A stretch of 64,000 nt of DNA from Linderina pennispora (GCF_002104995.1 NW_024468277.1:16340-80339); one strand, 5' to 3'; positions 9,786-21,366 are shown, counted from the stretch's first letter. Numbers and translations are program-made. Notes: generated by a model from the sequence alone, not told the origin.

Positions 9786-11141
9786 TCAGAAAAGCGTGCC
9801 GTCAGATATGATGTTGATGGGCGGCTCCTTGGTCTCCGGGCGCAGCTCGGCAGCCTTCTCGCGGCCCGCCTTCCACGTACCGCCCTCCAGCACCCGGCCC
9901 AGGAACATCGTGGGCACGTCGCTGCCTGTGAGCCCCGACTTGTCCTTGATAATCTCGGCGACCTTGTCGAGCAGCACTACCGTCATTGCGCGCCACTCGA
10001 CGATGACGTGGTCGCTGCCTTCGAACTGGGGGATGTCGCCCTTGGCATTGAGCAGCCCGCGATCGACGTCGTCCTGGTTGAGCGTCAGAACGCCCATGTC
10101 GACAAAGACGCCGCCATTGCGGTACTCGGGCAGGCCGGTTAGCAGCTCTGTGTCTGTGACAGTCAGGTTGCCGAGCCGGGTAACGACCTCAAGCAGCGAC
10201 CATGTCAGCCACTGCGACAGCTTGTGGAAGGCTACCAGGCAGTCGAGCGACTCGACCTTGCCTTTAGCCAAAACATTCCCAATGTCGTCCTCGTACACGG
10301 GCACTAGGGTGTCGCACGGCCACACGTCGCCCAGCGACACGCCGTTGAACTGTGTGCGCGACTTGGGCCATACCGGATCGAAGCCGACGATGATGACCTC
10401 CCAGATCTTCTCCACCGATACAGCACTGCCAGCACCGGCGTTCCTGACCAGATAGTCAAGCATGCATCCGGGCCGAGCCAGATCCTGGCTGTCGGCACTG
10501 GCAAAGTACTGCGGGCTCAGCTGCAACGCATCCCCGAGGCTGCGCAGCAGCTGCGCGCGGTTCTCGCCGGCCAATAGTGGGTTTGAGTCTGAGACCTGGA
10601 ATCCGTCTAGTAGATCCTTGTCGGTAAGCCTCTGCAATGCAACGGCATCTGCCTGGTACGGGTTCTCCTTGGAGCTCGAGAACACGCCCTTCTCGAACAT
10701 CCGCAATGCAGCTAAGCCCAGCCCCTCGGTGCGCTCGAAAGCACCCAGTGCGTCCTTGTACTTCCACTTGCTGCCAGCGCCAGCGTCGATCAGAACCGAC
10801 ACGACAAACAGATCGATGATCCGACGCGTGCACTCTGACTCACTGATGCCCTGAGCCCTCCATGCATCCACGTGCTCGGCAACCAGATCGCGTGGGGACT
10901 CGGCATCGGTCTTAACCACGTAGGAGCGCCAGCGGCCGTGCGTCGGCACCTTGGCAATGCTGCCGTAGTCGCGCTCAATCAGGGAGATGACGTAGTCGGC
11001 GACCGACTCGATCTTGCTGGCATCGAACGAGAAGTGGCGGAGGTTACTGTGCTCGGCGTGCTGGTACACCTTCTGCGATCGCTCGCGCACGGCCGCCAGC
11101 GACTTGAGGTAGGTGAGGATGTTGGATCCTGAAGCAGCCAT
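9786..11141 (-). CDS. URC4/DUF1688 family protein, uracil catabolism
   Basis: DUF1688 proteins are fungal and bacterial. The Lachancea kluyveri member Urc4 is required for the URC pyrimidine-degradation pathway, but its reaction is not established. The 451-residue frame is full length for the family. It starts NILTYLKSLAAVRERSQKVYQHAEHS, with HFSFDASKIE, the THGRWRSY motif and FVVSVLIDAGAG in the N-terminal half. FDPVWPKSRTQFNGVSLGDVWPC lies in the middle and GGVFVDMGVL, the FEGSDHVIVEWRAMTV segment and FLGRVLEGGTWKAGRE follow. It is one exon with no membrane segment. A TATA box sits about 110 bp upstream (11249-11255). No other URC genes are nearby. Confidence 0.88.
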   Translation of the reverse strand: MAASGSNILTYLKSLAAVRERSQKVYQHAEHSNLRHFSFDASKIESVADYVISLIERDYGSIAKVPTHGRWRSYVVKTDAESPRDLVAEHVDAWRAQGISESECTRRIIDLFVVSVLIDAGAGSKWKYKDALGAFERTEGLGLAALRMFEKGVFSSSKENPYQADAVALQRLTDKDLLDGFQVSDSNPLLAGENRAQLLRSLGDALQLSPQYFASADSQDLARPGCMLDYLVRNAGAGSAVSVEKIWEVIIVGFDPVWPKSRTQFNGVSLGDVWPCDTLVPVYEDDIGNVLAKGKVESLDCLVAFHKLSQWLTWSLLEVVTRLGNLTVTDTELLTGLPEYRNGGVFVDMGVLTLNQDDVDRGLLNAKGDIPQFEGSDHVIVEWRAMTVVLLDKVAEIIKDKSGLTGSDVPTMFLGRVLEGGTWKAGREKAAELRPETKEPPINIISDGTLF

Positions 11142-11786
11142 AGTGGGTAGAATCGGTGCTTGGGGGTGCTGAAAGAGTAGAATATATGCGACAGCTGAAG
11201 AGAAATGAATGCTAACGGCTCAAACCCCTAGGGGCTGTCCTGCTCGTCTTTTATAACCCGAAACACCCCCACGTCTGGCAGAAACCAGGGCATGACTCGG
11301 TGTTCCTGCGTAGTGCATGCATGGAAAGAGCAGCGGCGGGCACGGGGATACGTAGTGGCTCTCTTCTGGTTACTATTCATAGGGCACACGCTCGTAAACA
11401 AACACGCTACACATGCGCTTCTGATGCACGGGCGCGGCACGTGATACACCATGATCTACTCCACGACCCGTCTGCACCTGTGCAATCTGCACGTCCTGGC
11501 TCCCACGGCCCACTTCCGCTGCGCAGGCGACATGGCACCTAAACCCTCCGTCTGCTGTAATTTCCGAGTTGCCAAGCCGCACGGCCTCGCACTACCTGCC
11601 TCTCTTATTACAGCTCGGTGGAAAATGCATTTATTTGCGAAACTGCGTGTTCGTGAATCATACAAGGATACCTATCAAAACGTGCCGTCCGCCATCAAGC
11701 GAGGCGGCACCCATGCAGGCGATAAAGGACAAGTGAGCTATGCATGTGCACTATGCCAGGTGACAGAGCTCGCAATAGAGCAGCTA
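11142..11786. promoter_or_regulatory. Intergenic region with TATA box for the URC4 gene
   Basis: A minus-strand TATA box (TATAAAA, 11249-11255) lies about 110 bp upstream of the URC4-like start. The remaining 500 bp contain open frames in several phases without recognisable protein content, and I see no further gene. Confidence 0.55.
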
Positions 11787-14651
11787 CTACTTGAGGCTTA
11801 GTATGCCCGAGAGCCAGCCAAAGAACTCGGACAGGAATAATGGCCTGCTGCTGGCGAGCTCGCAGTCCTGGCGCCGAGAACTCGATATGGACGGCGCTCG
11901 ATGGCAGTCTGCCCAGATACTGGCCGTACTCAATCATGCTGGAATCCCAGAAAAACTGGGTTATCTGCTGATCTATTTCCTTCCTCTCGAACGCCTGCAC
12001 TAGCAGGGGCATTGCCACCTCGTAGTTGATGTCGGCGCTGTACTGATGCAGTACTGTCGCAGCGCCGCGCATGCCCAGGTCCGTTAGCGACCGGATCATG
12101 GCAGGCAGCAGCTTCTGGAACCACTCAGACGAGGCGCAGCCATCGAGCAGCTCGGGCGAGAACACATCTGTGTGTAGAGACAGGAACTCGATGAACAGCG
12201 GCATCAGGTGTTCGTTGAGCTTGGACTTTTGAGCCTTGCGCGCTGCAGGCAACTGCAGAGAAGAACAGCCAGATGGCAGGGCTCTTGGGCACCAGCTGCA
12301 CCGTGTACCGGAACACAATCAGCGCAATGTCGCGCAGGTGCTTTGCATTCTTGCGGCCATGGTCGTTCTTTCCGTTGACAAACTCACCGACCACCGGCTT
12401 GCCTGGGCCGGCATCACTCGGGTCCTGGTGCGTAATGAGCGCCATCAGATCGCACAGCCCTAGCGGACCGCTGACCGGCTCGCCCGTCTGCAACATTTCA
12501 CTGAGCAGCGCAGCAAATAGAGTCAGGTACACGGGGTCGCCCCACATGCGGCAGAACCGCTCGATTTCGTTCTCCATGCCCGCTCCGACCTGCGGTATGC
12601 TGCCGAGCTCTGTGTGCAACGTTGTCGACTCTGTCGACCGAGATCCAACCGGAATCTTCATCAGCAGCTTTGCGATTTCTGCCACTGACCCGCGCACTTG
12701 CTCCAGCTGCTCCTTTGGAATCGCATCCCTGTCAAAGCGGTAGTTGGGCTCGCCGATGGCCCTGTCGACTTCGACGCCAGTCGTCAACAGCAGTCGCGCA
12801 CCAAAACCAAAAGCGACGCTATCTGCAGTAGTGCGATGTGGATCTCGGGCAGCTGCTGGTACAGCTTCGGACTTGCGGCAATGGCGCCCACCAGGTTGGT
12901 AAACACGTTGTTGTTGCCTTGCCGCAAGCAGATCAGCGACAGGCCTTCAAGGAACTCGAATCGAATCGGCACCTGGTCCTCAATAATGCTGCCGATATCG
13001 TCAGCTACATCTGCAATGTCCGTGCCCTGCTCGAGCTGGTAGAATAGCGCAGCTAGCTTTGCGTGGACAGATACCTGTGCTACCAGCGAAGCCTTTAGCG
13101 CCTCCTCCTTCTCCAGAGCCGCCGCCATGATTGGGTTGGTCGCCTGCGGCGTCGCCGGCACAAATTCTGATATTTCCGCAAGTGCGCGCGAGAACCACAC
13201 CTGCGCCTCCTTGTACTGCTCCTTTTCCAACAGCCGCAGACCAGCCAGGTACCCGCACGACAGTCGCAACAGTGCCAGCTGCGTGGTTGTGACCTGTGCG
13301 CTAACCAACTCATGGCCAGCATTTGGCTCTCGGGGATCGTAGCCTGTTTAGAACGCCAGCTTTCTGCATCGAGCTGCATATTTGTAGCTGCCACTGGCGC
13401 ATATACAGAGCCGTGGCCAGTCAGGAAAGATGCAATCACCCTGGCCTGATTCAAGCATCGGACTCGATCCTCGTCAGCCAGCTGCGCTGCTGCAGCCAGG
13501 CACCTGCCGCATCGACCAGAGCGCTATGTATCGATTCAGTCGCCACAGTAGTCTGCTTGCGCAGAAGCTGACGATCTTTGGATGTATATCAAGCAGCCAC
13601 GCGAAACCATCACTGGACCCGCCCTTTTCCAGGATATCAAGCATACACTCCACCACCGCTGCTGATAATCCGCCACTGTCAACCAGTGACGCGATCTTGT
13701 CCGAGCGCGTCTGTTGGATGTCTTCGGCCATATCGGTGTCGGCATCGCTGTTGAACGCAATTTCCTTGCACGCATCCACATACTCGTCTACGCTGGGCCG
13801 TGTGTTGTGGCTAGATAGCCCAAACTTTTCGGGCTTGCACCGCTGTGGATCAATTGCCTGGCACTGCTGGAACATGCTTAGCGCCTGCTGATACTCGCTC
13901 TGGGCCAGCAGCACGCGTGCGATATCGTAGTATACGCAGAATTTGAGCACCGTGCCAGACGCATCCAGGGACTCGGCGTGTTCCTTGATTTTGTTACAGT
14001 TTAGTGACATTGCTTCGCCCCTCGGCACATCCAGCGTCAGCCCAATGTCCTCCTCGCGGTACGCTGACCGAACCCACCACCGCCTGAACTGAAACTCGCA
14101 CTCCGCAAACCCGCCCTTGCCTTTGCAGGACTCATAAGATACATGTAGTAGACAAACCGCAGAGTCGCGTGCACCGTCCGCTCAATTTCTTCGACGTTAA
14201 ACTGTACAAGCAAGGTCAAGTCCCTTGCCCACGCCTCAGCAACCGGTCCTGCTTAACGCTTAGCGGCGGTAAGGCCGTTCGCTTTAAGCACGTTATGCAA
14301 TGTATCACTCGGTAGCCCTGTTTCGGGTGACACTGCAAACCGGCTGCACTGTCCGATCCGCGCCATATGTGCTATATCGCCTGTGCCGGCACCAGGTCCC
14401 ATGGTTGGCGACATTGGCGTCGATGGTGGTGTGGCCCAGCATATTGCATTGGCTGCTGGCCGTGTGCATCGCGTAATGTCGGGTATGAATTGAGAATGTA
14501 GTCGCGAAAGTTGTTGGTGCCGAACAGGCCCTTCAGCAGCTCATGGGCTGCCGTTCGCCGCTCTGCCTCTGTAGGCCACTGCTTTGCACCGAAATCTTGC
14601 TGAATTTGCTCAGGATGCCAAAAAATATGTGAACCAATCGACTAAAGTCAT
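11787..14651 (-). pseudogene. Integrator complex subunit 8 (INTS8) homologue, frame-broken
   Basis: INTS8 is a TPR/HEAT scaffold subunit of Integrator that links it to PP2A at RNA polymerase II. Coding sequence can be followed over the whole span in changing frames. It starts MTLVDWFTYFLA (compare the WFEFLL start of INTS8). It passes FQFRRWWVRSAYREED, NCNKIKEHAESLDASGTVLKF with CVYYDIARVLL, and IPESQM. It ends with INYEVAMPLL, FFWDSSMIEYGQYL and LSEFFGWLSGILSLK. The last three align with the INTS8 C-terminus. The span of about 955 codons matches the roughly 1,000 residues of animal INTS8. It is broken by about seven single-base shifts (near 14610, 14110, 13500, 13310, 12790, 12240 and possibly 11840) and an in-frame TAA (14253-14255). 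It is either a recent pseudogene or poorly sequenced. The gene call rests on remembered family motifs. Confidence 0.72.
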
Positions 14652-14883
14652 TTTCAAGTAGGAAATGAAGCTGTAAGAAGAGCAAAAGATAATGCACCGC
14701 AGTTAGTGTTGCAGTTTGGCTGTCGTCACCAGAAAATGGCCGGATTTTTGACAATGCAACCTTGTTTGTTTCTTCAAGGGGAGTTATGGAGATTTGCCTT
14801 CTCGGCGCGAAGAGCCAGGGAAACAAGGCATTTATTGCTAAATGTTCAAAGGAGAACAAGGTGCTTTACAGAAATTGCTCTAC

Positions 14884-16504
14884 CTAGAGTAGCGCTCCAC
14901 TTCTCCACCGCAGCAACTGCATGTTTAGGAACCCGACCTTTTTGTGCGAGGGCAAGCAGAGAATATACAAGTGAACCATTGCCATCTGTCCCACCATGTC
15001 AGTATCCTGTGAATGATAGATGCGAAGGTGCTGCAAGGCTATTGAGCGCATCTCTGGGAACATACTTTCGTCTCTATCAGCTAGGTCTGCTTCACTCTGC
15101 CTGACACCCAAGAACCAGGGTCTGGGAAATGCCGGTATGAACGATGCAGCAATATCAAACACGGATTCTCAGCACGTCGATGCTGAATTGTCTCAGACAT
15201 GTCCACCCAATGCCATTCAAGACAGGAAAGCGATATTCGAGGAGCTTGAATTTTGCCTCAACTGCTTGGGCTTGGGATGCCAGTGCTTTGGAAAGGAGCT
15301 TGTCCACCTTGTGCTCGGCCCGCCGGGATAATTGCTGGGTCCAGGCGCAACTGTTCTCGGAGTGAGTAGCAAGGAGATATCGATGCTGTCGATATGTTTA
15401 GGATTCTCACTGAGGTTGACATTCACCAAGGGGTAGGTTAGAGTGTGTGAGGTTAAAAAGTCAGAATATATGTTCGTAGCACCTAGCGTTTGCAGCGACT
15501 GGAGCCTCGGGAATAGCACTTGAAGACTGTCAGTATAGAGTGAACGCGGAGGTTCTCCGTCAATGTCGTGATAAATCGAGAGCTCGCTGAGGTTAGGAAA
15601 CGAGATAGCTCCAGGAGAGCTCTGGACAACCCAATCTCAAGTGATGTACCGGGATGTGGTGAGTGGTGTGGTTCCAAATCCTTATGGTCTTAGGAACCCA
15701 TGGATCAAGACCTTTAGGCCACAATGGCCGGCCATACTATTCTGGGCGACCGGCGCCACTACTTAGACGGGCACCTGCCCTTTCACCTGGCGATTCCTTC
15801 TTCCTTCTTTCATACAGCATATTTCATACGTTCAATATACGTCGTGGAAAGGTGCTTGGAGAGTAAACGTGTTCTAGACAGTTGCAGGAGGCTGTCTATC
15901 TAAGTGTATCGTACCTGAGACACAACAAGTGGCATAGTGCAGAGTTGATCACTGTCTACCCGCGGGAGCCAGCCAATAATTTCAACTGATATACCGCTGT
16001 ACCAAAGTTTGGTTAGACTCTCAGAAAAGGTGCTGCCAGGCTTTTCAGGGAACGGTTTCTCGATCCGTAGGAATTGGAGCTTAGGCAGGAGATGTGTAGC
16101 AACCCTATCAAACAAAGGATCCAATATAATCGTGTCCGATCCGTATGTCGACGGATAGCGGATCTCAGCTATTCCTGGCATGTCGTCGTTAAAGAATGCA
16201 GCCAGAACACCAGCAGCATCGCCTGTCAGCTCTGTATCGTCAACATAATCCCCTAACGAACCGCAATATTGAAACTGAGCGCCAGTCTTCCTTGTTGAAC
16301 CCAAAGCACTGGACAATAGCTGTGCGGTTTAACTGCAAACTCGCATACTGATGCCACGTCCGACATAGTCGCCAACTGTACTGCCTTTTGCAAACCGGCC
16401 ATATCCAACCCCTCGTGAAATACTTCCTTAAGCACTGGCACAACGGTGCGCTTTAAAATGGCATCTCCAGCCAAGCTGCTCAGATGCAAGCTGTGCAAGT
16501 TCAT
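14884..16504 (-). pseudogene. Decayed LRR/F-box-like protein gene
   Basis: Several minus-strand frames in different phases read as one leucine-rich protein. The 5' part starts MNLHSLHLSSLAGDAILKRTVVP at 16504. The next frame holds GDAAGVLAAFFNDDMPGIAEIRYP and LLPKLQFLRIEKPFPEKPG. Further down come LFPRLQSLQTLGATNIYSDFLTSHTL and LRIYHSQDTD. The L-x-x-L-x-x-L spacing resembles the irregular leucine-rich repeats of fungal F-box/LRR proteins. At least three frame changes and stops interrupt it, so it is called a pseudogene. I cannot name the family, and the boundaries are approximate. Confidence 0.5.
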
Positions 16505-17767
16505 TTTGGAATAGCATTCAAAGAGATAGGGATAGTGTGAATAATTAAGGTAAAACTGAAGGTAATTTCCCTATCTATGTGACATTAAGATCCACAAATA
16601 TGCATACCGTTATGTATGAGCAGTGCTATCTGGGTATACATGTGACAATATACGTTTGTACGGCCTACTCGATATTCAGAGGTCTGATGAACTGCTCCCA
16701 GCAGCTTTTCAGTGTTTTCCATATATTCAGTCCATTTCTCTATTGGCCATGAATGTTTGGGCTCTCTAAATTAGAAAATACGCAAGTAATTTGTAGCTGC
16801 CTTTACCGTGGATACAAGAATGCACCTTATCAGCGACTATCATCATTGAAACCAAGGCAACTTTTTGGTGAATATTTTAAATCAAAAGCTGACTAGTGGA
16901 AATACGATAGGTATTTATGATATTGTAAATAGCTAGTGAAGAAATGCCTATTCCTATTTACATGCTTTTCGACCACCAAAGCTCCTAGATCTCATATCTT
17001 AGTGGCTGTGTAAATTTCCAAGAAGATAGCGTGTGTGGTTTCATCATCTCTATCTTGTTCTCACTATTCCCTATGCAGTATGCACTGGGAGACAAGAGGT
17101 GGCAAGAGTGCCGTGTTGTATTAGAGCACATGCACAGTCCACTTGTATAGTTTGCAGAAATGTCTGAAACCATATGCTGCATATCCCAGCACTGTTTATA
17201 CATCCAACAGCTTGTTTCATTTAAAGAGCCCAGAGTACTGTGTTGTATTCGCGCAAAATAGCGGTGCAGTTTTATTTTTGGAATACCACCTATGTGCTTC
17301 ATTTGGTAAAGCAGGGTTTTTTGTCCAACCAATAACGCCATCATACATAGGAGCCAATATCAAGAGAAATGTGCAACACACTTCAAAAAGTGAAAGTGGG
17401 ATTACTGTTTTTGATGTCCGAGATTACATGCAGTATGTGCTATGTTCTGCCATAGTGCACCTTTACTCGTCCACCGAATTTTATGGATTTTAGTCCTCTA
17501 TCTGTTGTAGGAAACAGTGACTGGGCACATCTACTAGTCAAGAATGAAAATACACCCAGTTCAAATGACACTTATTATGACAGTTGTATCGTGTGCGTTC
17601 AGGACTGACATGCCCTTACATAATACGTCTCCTATGATAGCAGCCATGTTGTTGGCTCACGATGCGCTGATACTGCGCAGGTGCTTTTGAAGGCTGTATC
17701 AGGATGTTGGTCGATTGGTGATAAGTACAAGGTGGTAGGAACTGAAAAAGGAATATTGTTGCAAGAT
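16505..17767. other. AT-rich gene desert
   Basis: About 1.26 kb that is noticeably more AT-rich than the neighbouring coding DNA. The short open frames on both strands (for example 16985-17344 minus and 17143-17493 plus) overlap each other and show no recognisable domain. I see no RNA gene, terminal repeat or tandem repeat. Confidence 0.5.
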
Positions 17768-19162
17768 TTATACCGAAAGCTCGCTCGAGGTAGACACAGT
17801 GTCGTCTTCGGAGTCTGCTTTAGAGTTGTCAGACAGAGCGCCAGGCAGCGGCGGCGGTATGCTTTTGGTCAGGAATGGTGTCCATCGCAGCTTCTCAGAG
17901 TCTATCCGGCGCGGATTCTTTTGCTGAGCCCTACCAACGTACTCCTCCAGCTTCGCCACATCCGCGACGATCGTATAGGCGCCCGACGATCCAGGGGCGC
18001 GCTGCAGCATGCCGTCAGTCTGCAGGGTGCTAACAATGTCATCGGGCGTCATCCCGGTCCGCTGGCTGATGTTGGCGATCGAGATTGCCCCTGACTCTGG
18101 TAAGGAGTCGGGGTCAAGCAGTATCTCATAGACTGCACGGCGCCAGTAGCTGCGGTAACTGAGCAGCCCGAAATCCGACAGCGGCTTCTCGGGAGACCCC
18201 GGCACGCCCTCCTTTTTAGACAGCAGGTAGCTGAATTCGATCATCAGCTTTCCGTAGCCCTCGCGCTGCTTGGATGGCAAGATCATGATGCATGAGAGGT
18301 TGTAGCCCTGTGCCGACCGCTTCTCTTTGGAGTAGTACCCAGCAAAGTGGTACCCGAACTGGTCGTACTCGCACAGGATATAGAACAGAAACGGCTCGAC
18401 GTCATAGTACAGCGTCTTTGTGTCTAGGAACATCTTGCCAATCAGGCACAGGTTCTGGCAGTATATCTTGTTTTTGCGCCCGTCGACCTCAAACACCGAC
18501 AGGTTGCCGTCGCGGTAGATTTCGTCGCCTGGCGGATGTCGCAACGGACACTTCAAGCAGTGTCGCTTGTACGTGTACTCGCTCTTGATATATTTCAGGC
18601 AGAATTCGCATATGTACAGCAGCGAGTGGCGGCTGTACTCCTCGGGATATGGCGAAATATACCACGAGTCGATTTCATACCCACCTATGCGGATCTTCTT
18701 CACTTGGTAGCCAACACCTGAGCCTACACTAGGCGTCGATGGCGTACTGGGGTCAACAATGGGCTGAACCCCGGTCTCGCCTGCCTCGACGAGCCCAGCT
18801 TTTGTCTGTGCCTCCTCATAAGCCAGCCGATCCTCGTCCTTTGGGATAAACCGCCCGGTATCTGCAGCGTGTGCGTCGAGGCGGTTGGAGAAGAACACAC
18901 GTGCATCTGGGTCGAGTGGCGGTTGCGGCTTAGGCTTGCGCTTTACGTAGGGGCGACGCCGCTTGGGCGCTCCCTCGTCGTCCGTCCCGTGGCTGCCCGC
19001 TTCAACGGCCGCCTTGGGCGGTCTCCCGAGTCGCCGCCCAGGCGCGCGCGCTGCGCTGGACGGGGGCCGGCCGCGGCTTCGACTGCCCCGAGGTCGCCCG
19101 CGCGGGGCTCGCGGCGGCGACGCTATTGTTGTTTGCTTGTCGGTCTGCAGCGCCTTTGTCAT
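17768..19162 (-). CDS. MYST-family histone acetyltransferase (Sas3/KAT6-7 type, no chromodomain)
   Basis: This enzyme transfers acetyl groups from acetyl-CoA to histone lysines in the nucleus. It has 464 residues. The N-terminus is basic and disordered with AT-hook-like RGRPRGSRSRGRPP and GRPP motifs (about 20-50). The MYST C2HC zinc finger is CEFCLKYIKSEYTYKRHCLKC (about 184-205). The autoacetylation lysine context is LDTKTLYYDVEPFLFY. The catalytic core has SCIMILPSKQREGYGKLMIEF (acetyl-CoA loop, about 288-308) and the catalytic glutamate in SPEKPLSD. There is no chromodomain, which argues against Esa1/Tip60 and for a Sas3/Mst2/KAT6-KAT7 type. The C-terminal tail is Ser/Asp-rich. One exon. 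Confidence 0.93.
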   Translation of the reverse strand: MTKALQTDKQTTIASPPRAPRGRPRGSRSRGRPPSSAARAPGRRLGRPPKAAVEAGSHGTDDEGAPKRRRPYVKRKPKPQPPLDPDARVFFSNRLDAHAADTGRFIPKDEDRLAYEEAQTKAGLVEAGETGVQPIVDPSTPSTPSVGSGVGYQVKKIRIGGYEIDSWYISPYPEEYSRHSLLYICEFCLKYIKSEYTYKRHCLKCPLRHPPGDEIYRDGNLSVFEVDGRKNKIYCQNLCLIGKMFLDTKTLYYDVEPFLFYILCEYDQFGYHFAGYYSKEKRSAQGYNLSCIMILPSKQREGYGKLMIEFSYLLSKKEGVPGSPEKPLSDFGLLSYRSYWRRAVYEILLDPDSLPESGAISIANISQRTGMTPDDIVSTLQTDGMLQRAPGSSGAYTIVADVAKLEEYVGRAQQKNPRRIDSEKLRWTPFLTKSIPPPLPGALSDNSKADSEDDTVSTSSELSV

Positions 19163-19453
19163 TTGGCCTGGTGTCGAGCTGGGGAATGGTGTTCTAGAGG
19201 CAGATTCGTACTCCTGCGCGTACGACCAGGTGCATTAATAGCCGTGGATTCGAGAGGCAGAAAAACAGCGCGACTAGTACTCGCGTAGGAAACGGACAAA
19301 GAGCAGAGCATGCAGCAAGCAAGAGGCGAGAAAGAGCTGCTTGTGTTCTTGCAGGCACACCGAGTGGGACTTGAGCTTTTTTCTTCCTTGGTCAACACCG
19401 CGTTGGAAAAAAGTGTACAAAAATTTTTATTGGCTGCTGCGAAATAATTTTCC

Positions 19454-19735
19454 TCAAGAGCGCGAGGGCGGCGACACCAGAATGACGCCGTCGCCGCGGA
19501 CGAACAGCATGGGCACCTTGCGGTTGACGGTCCGTACTGTCGATGCCGCCGACTCGTCGCTGACCTCGGCAATTGTGATGGTCTCCTCGACCTCGCCCAG
19601 CACCATGTTCAGGTGCTGGTCGTATGCATGCAGCCGCCCACGCAATTCCCGGTCGCCACGGAGTTTGACGTAAATGCGCTCGTCCAGGCTCAGCCGAACC
19701 AGGTCCAGGGGCTCCTCGATGCTCGTGTCCGCCAT
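19454..19735 (-). CDS. LSM3: U6 snRNA-associated Sm-like protein LSm3
   Basis: LSm3 is part of the Lsm1-7 ring (mRNA decapping) and the Lsm2-8 ring (U6 snRNA stability, splicing). The 93-residue frame has Sm1 as [39 protein letters not shown] and Sm2 as [16 protein letters not shown]. Between them lies the longer TITIAEV linker seen in LSm3. RNA-binding residues DQHLN and RGD are intact. Length is normal and there is one exon. It lies downstream of and in the same orientation as nothing obviously related; the MYST gene is 290 bp further on. Confidence 0.93.
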   Translation of the reverse strand: MADTSIEEPLDLVRLSLDERIYVKLRGDRELRGRLHAYDQHLNMVLGEVEETITIAEVSDESAASTVRTVNRKVPMLFVRGDGVILVSPPSRS

Positions 19736-20131
19736 GCTGCTGTCTGCGAAACTGGATTGTAATGCTGGGTTATCGTGAAATTAGCAGCGAAACTGGAGTA
19801 GAAAAAGGCAGGCTAGAGTACGAGAGCCGCTTGCGTGCTGTTGTGATCACGCTATAAATCCATTTGCCTTGGGCCGATCAAGCCCCTGCGCTCGGTTCGG
19901 CGGCGAACAGTATAGAGTGTCTGCGCCAGTCAATTGGTACCGGGCTGGGCCAGCAGCATGGCCCATGTGAAGGCACCGCATGCGATACTGTCCCTGGAGT
20001 ATGTGGGTGCTGCATGCCATTACTTATCACTGCCCATTCCCATATCAGCGCAGCTGGTAACGCCAGACTTGCCACATCATGCCATCTGTTGTCACTGCCG
20101 CCAAATATGCAGCATAAACTCTAGCTATACC

Positions 20132-21337
20132 ATGGGAACCCTTAGTGCACAGATAGCGCATATAATCCTTGCTGGCGAACAGTCGATTATCGAGACAGCC
20201 GCATCGTGGACTCCAAAGTATCTGACAGAGACGCTTATCCCCTGGTCGCAACACGTCGATCTCCTGTGGCCGACAATAGATGAGCCCCATGTGCGCAGCA
20301 AGGTTCTGAATCAGGTCGTGTATCTGGTGCGCTCACACAACCCAGAAGTGTCAAAAGAGTACCTGTTGCAAACATACCTGAACCCCAGCCTCGACACGCC
20401 CTGCGAGAAGGAGATACTGTCCAGAATAATTGCCAACCAGTTCACCCCACATAGCGTTCGAATCGCAGCATTGCAGCATTACCCTGGCGCCATCGGATCC
20501 GACAGCGGCAATAACAAAACCGTAGCGTCTTTAGCTAGGGACATCTCAAGGCAATTAGAATCAGCCAGGGAGCAGAGCGCCCTGTCGATGCTAAGCACGA
20601 CGATTGCGTCCGGGCTACTCGAGCAGCAGAGCACATCAGTCAGCAAGGGCGACATGGTTTCGGCTGAGCGACTCAAAATAGAGGTCAATTATCTGACAGG
20701 ATCTGGCGAGCAAAAGGCGCTGGCACTTGGAGAGGCGCTGTGCAGCCAGGCTTCGCATATGGATGATGGGAGTTGCGGTGTGTTGATCGGCCAACTCCTC
20801 CAAAAGACAGACCCGGACTCGTGTCTTGGTCAGTCAGTCAACATGGTTCTGGCGGCAGCATTATCCAATACATCCAACGTCGATCTGACAGATGCGGTTG
20901 TAGCCGAGTTTACTAAGCACGTTCTGCTCCTACGAAACATCGATACCAAGCTATCGAAGCTGGTGCCCGCACATGCACACGCACTAGCCGCTCTTGCAGA
21001 CACGCACAGCAAGTTCCGCTCAACATATATCATGCAGCTAGCCCAGCTGAACAAGCGGTGCCAGATCGCCATGCTACGCGACTATATCGTCTACCGCGGG
21101 GCAATATCGCCGCAATACGACCTTTATGCAGCGGATCCGCAGACGATAGAGAAGATGGTTGAAAAGTGGCAGTCGCTGTTTGTTCAGCCAAACTGTACCC
21201 AGCAGGTCAGAGAGGCGCTTGAGCGGGACAAGTCGCATTTCAGCATCTTGGTCCGCAACCCACAGCCAGGCACAGACATGTCCATGTATGACAGCTTGGT
21301 AAGCTTTTGGAATGTTTTTTACAGTCAATTTGTCTAA
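20132..21337 (+). CDS. Unknown alpha-helical protein (possible HEAT/ARM-type)
   Basis: I do not recognise this 401-residue protein. I start it at 20132 because ACCATGG is a strong context and the preceding in-frame stretch looks non-coding. The sequence is almost entirely helical, with leucine-rich amphipathic stretches (SIIETAASWTPKYLTETLIP, LNQVVYLVRSHNPEVSKEYL, GLLIGQLL-like segments). It has no membrane segment, signal peptide or catalytic motif. This composition resembles HEAT/ARM scaffolds, but no repeat register is clear. A possible TATA (CTATAAAT, about 19850) lies upstream. Its stop is 29 bp from the stop of the convergent hexokinase-like gene. Confidence 0.7.
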   Translation: MGTLSAQIAHIILAGEQSIIETAASWTPKYLTETLIPWSQHVDLLWPTIDEPHVRSKVLNQVVYLVRSHNPEVSKEYLLQTYLNPSLDTPCEKEILSRIIANQFTPHSVRIAALQHYPGAIGSDSGNNKTVASLARDISRQLESAREQSALSMLSTTIASGLLEQQSTSVSKGDMVSAERLKIEVNYLTGSGEQKALALGEALCSQASHMDDGSCGVLIGQLLQKTDPDSCLGQSVNMVLAAALSNTSNVDLTDAVVAEFTKHVLLLRNIDTKLSKLVPAHAHALAALADTHSKFRSTYIMQLAQLNKRCQIAMLRDYIVYRGAISPQYDLYAADPQTIEKMVEKWQSLFVQPNCTQQVREALERDKSHFSILVRNPQPGTDMSMYDSLVSFWNVFYSQFV

Positions 21338-21366
21338 TTCAAGATGGATATTTGAGCCATGGGCTC

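Noticed and set aside
16985-17493. Overlapping short frames on both strands in the AT-rich gap
   Set aside because: No domain, no conserved-looking motif and mutual overlap; expected by chance in this composition.
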